NCBI RefSeq assembly: GCF_020883495.1
Contig: NZ_CP086610.1
Location: forward strand, 3,117,001-3,181,000
Direction of reading: 5' to 3'
DNA: 64,000 bases
From: Shinella zoogloeoides
GTDB taxonomy: Bacteria > Pseudomonadota > Alphaproteobacteria > Rhizobiales > Rhizobiaceae
In this document: piece by piece, positions 62,628 to 64,000 of the stretch
Numbering within the stretch: the stretch's first letter is position 1
Layout of the letters: every line of letters starts with the position of its first letter
Notes under the pieces: model-generated
The model's input: only the letters and a program-made list of their open reading frames with translations
What the model was told of the DNA's origin: nothing
Databases searched by the model: none
Made by a program: the position numbers and the translations under genes

Positions 62628-63011
62628 ACGGAAATCCCCCAGTCTTGGCGAGCAAAAATCCGCAACTCTCCCTACAGTACGCCTTTGTAGACCGCCATAA
62701 GCGGTGACCAGTAAGCAGTACCGTGGAAAACGACTTGCCGATCTCCAGCCGCTCCAGAGCACAGGCCCGAACAGTGTCCTGAATTCATCCATCCGAAACC
62801 GGTCGCGAAACAGAGACCAACATCCTCCCGCGATAAGGCTTTCGCCCCGGGCACCATGTCGACAATAGGCAAGATGATCTTTGGGGTCCCTCCGTAGTCC
62901 TTCGGCAACTGGAAAATAGGCTTCTCTGCACTTCACAATGTCCGCTCGCCGCATTGGCGCGGCTATTCGTGTCCGGCGTGAAATGTTTCTCTGGCCTGAA
63001 GAAGGGAGGGC
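62628..63011. other. Gap between decayed IS3 and tRNA-Gln
   Basis: Several short overlapping minus-strand frames exist (for example 62672-62908, starting MPKDYGGTPKIILPIVDMVPG) but none matches a family I recognise. They may be remains of an older gene cut by the IS. No promoter, terminator or integrase remnant is clear. Confidence 0.4.
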
Positions 63012-63086
63012 TGGCTGGGGCGCCAGGATTCGAACCTGGGAATGCCGGTACCAAAAACCGGTGCCTTACCGCTTGGCGACGCCCCA
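63012..63086 (-). tRNA. tRNA-Gln (anticodon TTG)
   Basis: A 75-base gene on the minus strand with acceptor arms TGGGGCG and CGCCCCA, D-arm TCGCCAAGCGGTAAGGCA, anticodon stem CCGGT/ACCGG around loop TTTTGGT (anticodon TTG), T-arm CCAGGTTCGAATCCTGG and an encoded CCA. Its 3' end faces the island. Confidence 0.96.
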
Positions 63087-63470
63087 CCGAGCCAGATCGC
63101 TCAGCGATGCCTCGGCACCTCAAAGCGAATCTTCGAGATTGCTCTAGCAAGGGTCGATATTGGATGCAACACACTTCGATCGGCCGTGTGCGTCCAATGC
63201 TGGAGACTGCCCTTTGGGGCGAGAATAGTACCGATACGCCCCTCATAAAAATTCGCTTTTTAGCGGGAACAAATTTTGCGGCACCGCATTTCAGGAATGC
63301 AACTGCAAACACCCCCGGATGCGGTTGCGAGGGGGACCCGAGAGCGATGTGCACGCTCTTGGGTCTCAACCATGCCGGGGATTTCTCTTCCGGAAACAGC
63401 ATGCGCCGGCCGCTGCAAACAACCGCACGGCTCGCGCCAAACCTGCGAAGCCAAGCGGAAGGAGCGCGTC
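63087..63470. other. Non-coding stretch upstream of the BON gene
   Basis: No gene is supported here. The overlapping open frames have no recognisable content. The region near the left end should hold the tRNA-Gln promoter (reading left), the right part the BON gene promoter with a GCGGAAGGAG ribosome-binding site just before 63471. Confidence 0.5.
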
Positions 63471-63734
63471 ATGGTCTTCAAGGAAGGCACCTTCAAGGGC
63501 GTGCAGCCCGAGCATTTCGATGGGCCGCATCCCGCCCGGCTGGAAACGGCGGTCGCCGATGCGCTTTCCATGGCGGGCGATGTGGATGCGTCCGATATCG
63601 CCGTGACCTGCGTTGGGACGCGTATCCTGCTGTCCGGCAGCGTCGGCTCTGCCGATGAGGCCGGGCGGGCGGTGGCGGTGGCCGCTTCGCTCAAGGATGT
63701 GAGCGAGGTCGACAGCCGGCTCACCTGGCTCTAG
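63471..63734 (+). CDS. BON-domain protein
   Basis: This 87-residue protein is a single BON domain (PF04972): LETAVADALSMAGDVDASDIAVTCVGTRILLSGSVGSADEAGRAVAVAASLKDVSEVDSRLTWL, with the conserved Gly of LSGSV and the alpha-beta order of the fold. There is no signal peptide, so it is probably cytoplasmic, unlike OsmY. BON domains are thought to bind membranes or ligands; the role here is unknown. Start ATG 63471 is set by the GGAAGGAG site; a longer frame upstream is not conserved. Confidence 0.83.
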   Translation: MVFKEGTFKGVQPEHFDGPHPARLETAVADALSMAGDVDASDIAVTCVGTRILLSGSVGSADEAGRAVAVAASLKDVSEVDSRLTWL

Positions 63735-63803
63735 CAAAAAGCCGCCATTGCCCCCTACTCTCCGGAATGCTAGTTGCAGTGCAGCAAACTGGAGTGATGC
63801 CGG

Positions 63804-64000
63804 ATGCTTGCCGCAAGACCGACCTATGACGCGCTGTACCGGGATTTTCACTGGCAGATCCCCGAACGCTTCAATATCGGCACCGCCGTCTCGTCCGCCT
63901 GGGCGGCACGTGAACCGGACCGGGTCTGCCTCCAGCATTTCCTGCCCGATGCTCCCCCGCTTTCCATGACCTATGGCGCGCTTGCCGCCCGCTCGGATGC
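63804..64000 (+). CDS. AMP-dependent acyl-CoA synthetase, N-terminal part (cut by window edge)
   Basis: The frame begins MLAARPTYDALYRDFHWQIPERFNIGTAVSSAWAAREPDRVCLQHFLPDAPPLSMTYGALAARSDA and runs off the window. YxxxxxxFxWxIPExFN and an early WAAREPDRVCLQ followed by TYGAL are the usual start of AMP-binding synthetases (PF00501) of the medium-chain acyl/benzoate-CoA ligase kind. The catalytic motifs are outside the window, so substrate is open. The ATG at 63804 was chosen; a GGAGTG site precedes it. Confidence 0.75.
   Translation, partial: MLAARPTYDALYRDFHWQIPERFNIGTAVSSAWAAREPDRVCLQHFLPDAPPLSMTYGALAARSD

Noticed and set aside
62672..62908. Minus-strand frame starting MPKDYGGTPKIILPIVDMVPG
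   Set aside because: No ribosome-binding site or family match; overlapping frames are equally open. Left as part of an unexplained gap.
1..64000. CRISPR arrays, rRNA genes, prophage structural genes or replication origins
   Set aside because: No regularly spaced repeats, no rRNA-like stretches, and no capsid, tail or replication initiator proteins were seen.

Overview
The window looks like a chromosome segment of an alphaproteobacterium of the Rhizobiaceae (Rhizobium/Agrobacterium/Ensifer/Shinella type). The evidence is high-GC coding with few gaps, cobalt-type cobaltochelatase CobT, an orphan CpdR-type receiver, DUF2125, DUF3108 and DUF4175 proteins, an ftsE-ftsX-ydcF-plsC neighbourhood, and a short palindromic repeat typical of this family. 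Genus cannot be fixed from the sequence alone.

Positions 1-34284 are ordinary core genome. In order they hold the cobT 3' end, a phytase-like esterase, a YhhQ transporter, rpmB, DUF3108, an EamA exporter, gloB, a methyltransferase, tyrC, DUF2125, a ChaC-like cyclotransferase, plsC, ydcF and ftsX-ftsE. Then come a DUF3426-like membrane protein, hpt, cpdR, a large DUF4175 protein, lysA, lptM, argH and tlpA. The sulfate importer (sbp-cysT-cysW-cysA) follows, then 3-hydroxybutyryl-CoA dehydrogenase, etfA-etfB, a rhomboid protease, a PduO adenosyltransferase with a HIG1-like small protein, an SDR, a YihY/BrkB protein, gluQ, alkA, an HNH nuclease and dsbB.

Positions 34285-63086 form an accessory island between two tRNA genes whose 3' ends both point inward: tRNA-Leu(CAA) on the left and tRNA-Gln(TTG) on the right. 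The left edge carries a truncated integrase immediately after tRNA-Leu, and about 3.1 kb further a second, decayed copy of the tRNA-Leu 3' end plus integrase start. This marks a repeatedly used attachment site. Next come several nested insertion sequences of the IS3, IS5 and IS110/IS1111 families.

The island cargo is a surface polysaccharide locus. It has an O-antigen ligase/polymerase-like protein, a GT25 glycosyltransferase, a GT4 glycosyltransferase split by IS elements, an initiating sugar-phosphate transferase, the set fnlA-fnlB-fnlC-wbuB for UDP-L-FucNAc and its transfer, and the set pseC-pseF-pseG-pseH-pseI for CMP-pseudaminic acid. It also has a left-handed beta-helix acyltransferase, a DUF115/MptE-like protein and a Wzx flippase. 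No separate pseB is present. The FnlA dehydratase makes the same 4-keto intermediate that PseC needs, so one enzyme may feed both sugar branches. A run of 14 Gs inside fnlC and a run of 8 Gs at the end of the DUF115 gene could act as phase-variation switches. After tRNA-Gln the core genome resumes with a BON-domain protein and the start of an AMP-forming acyl-CoA synthetase.
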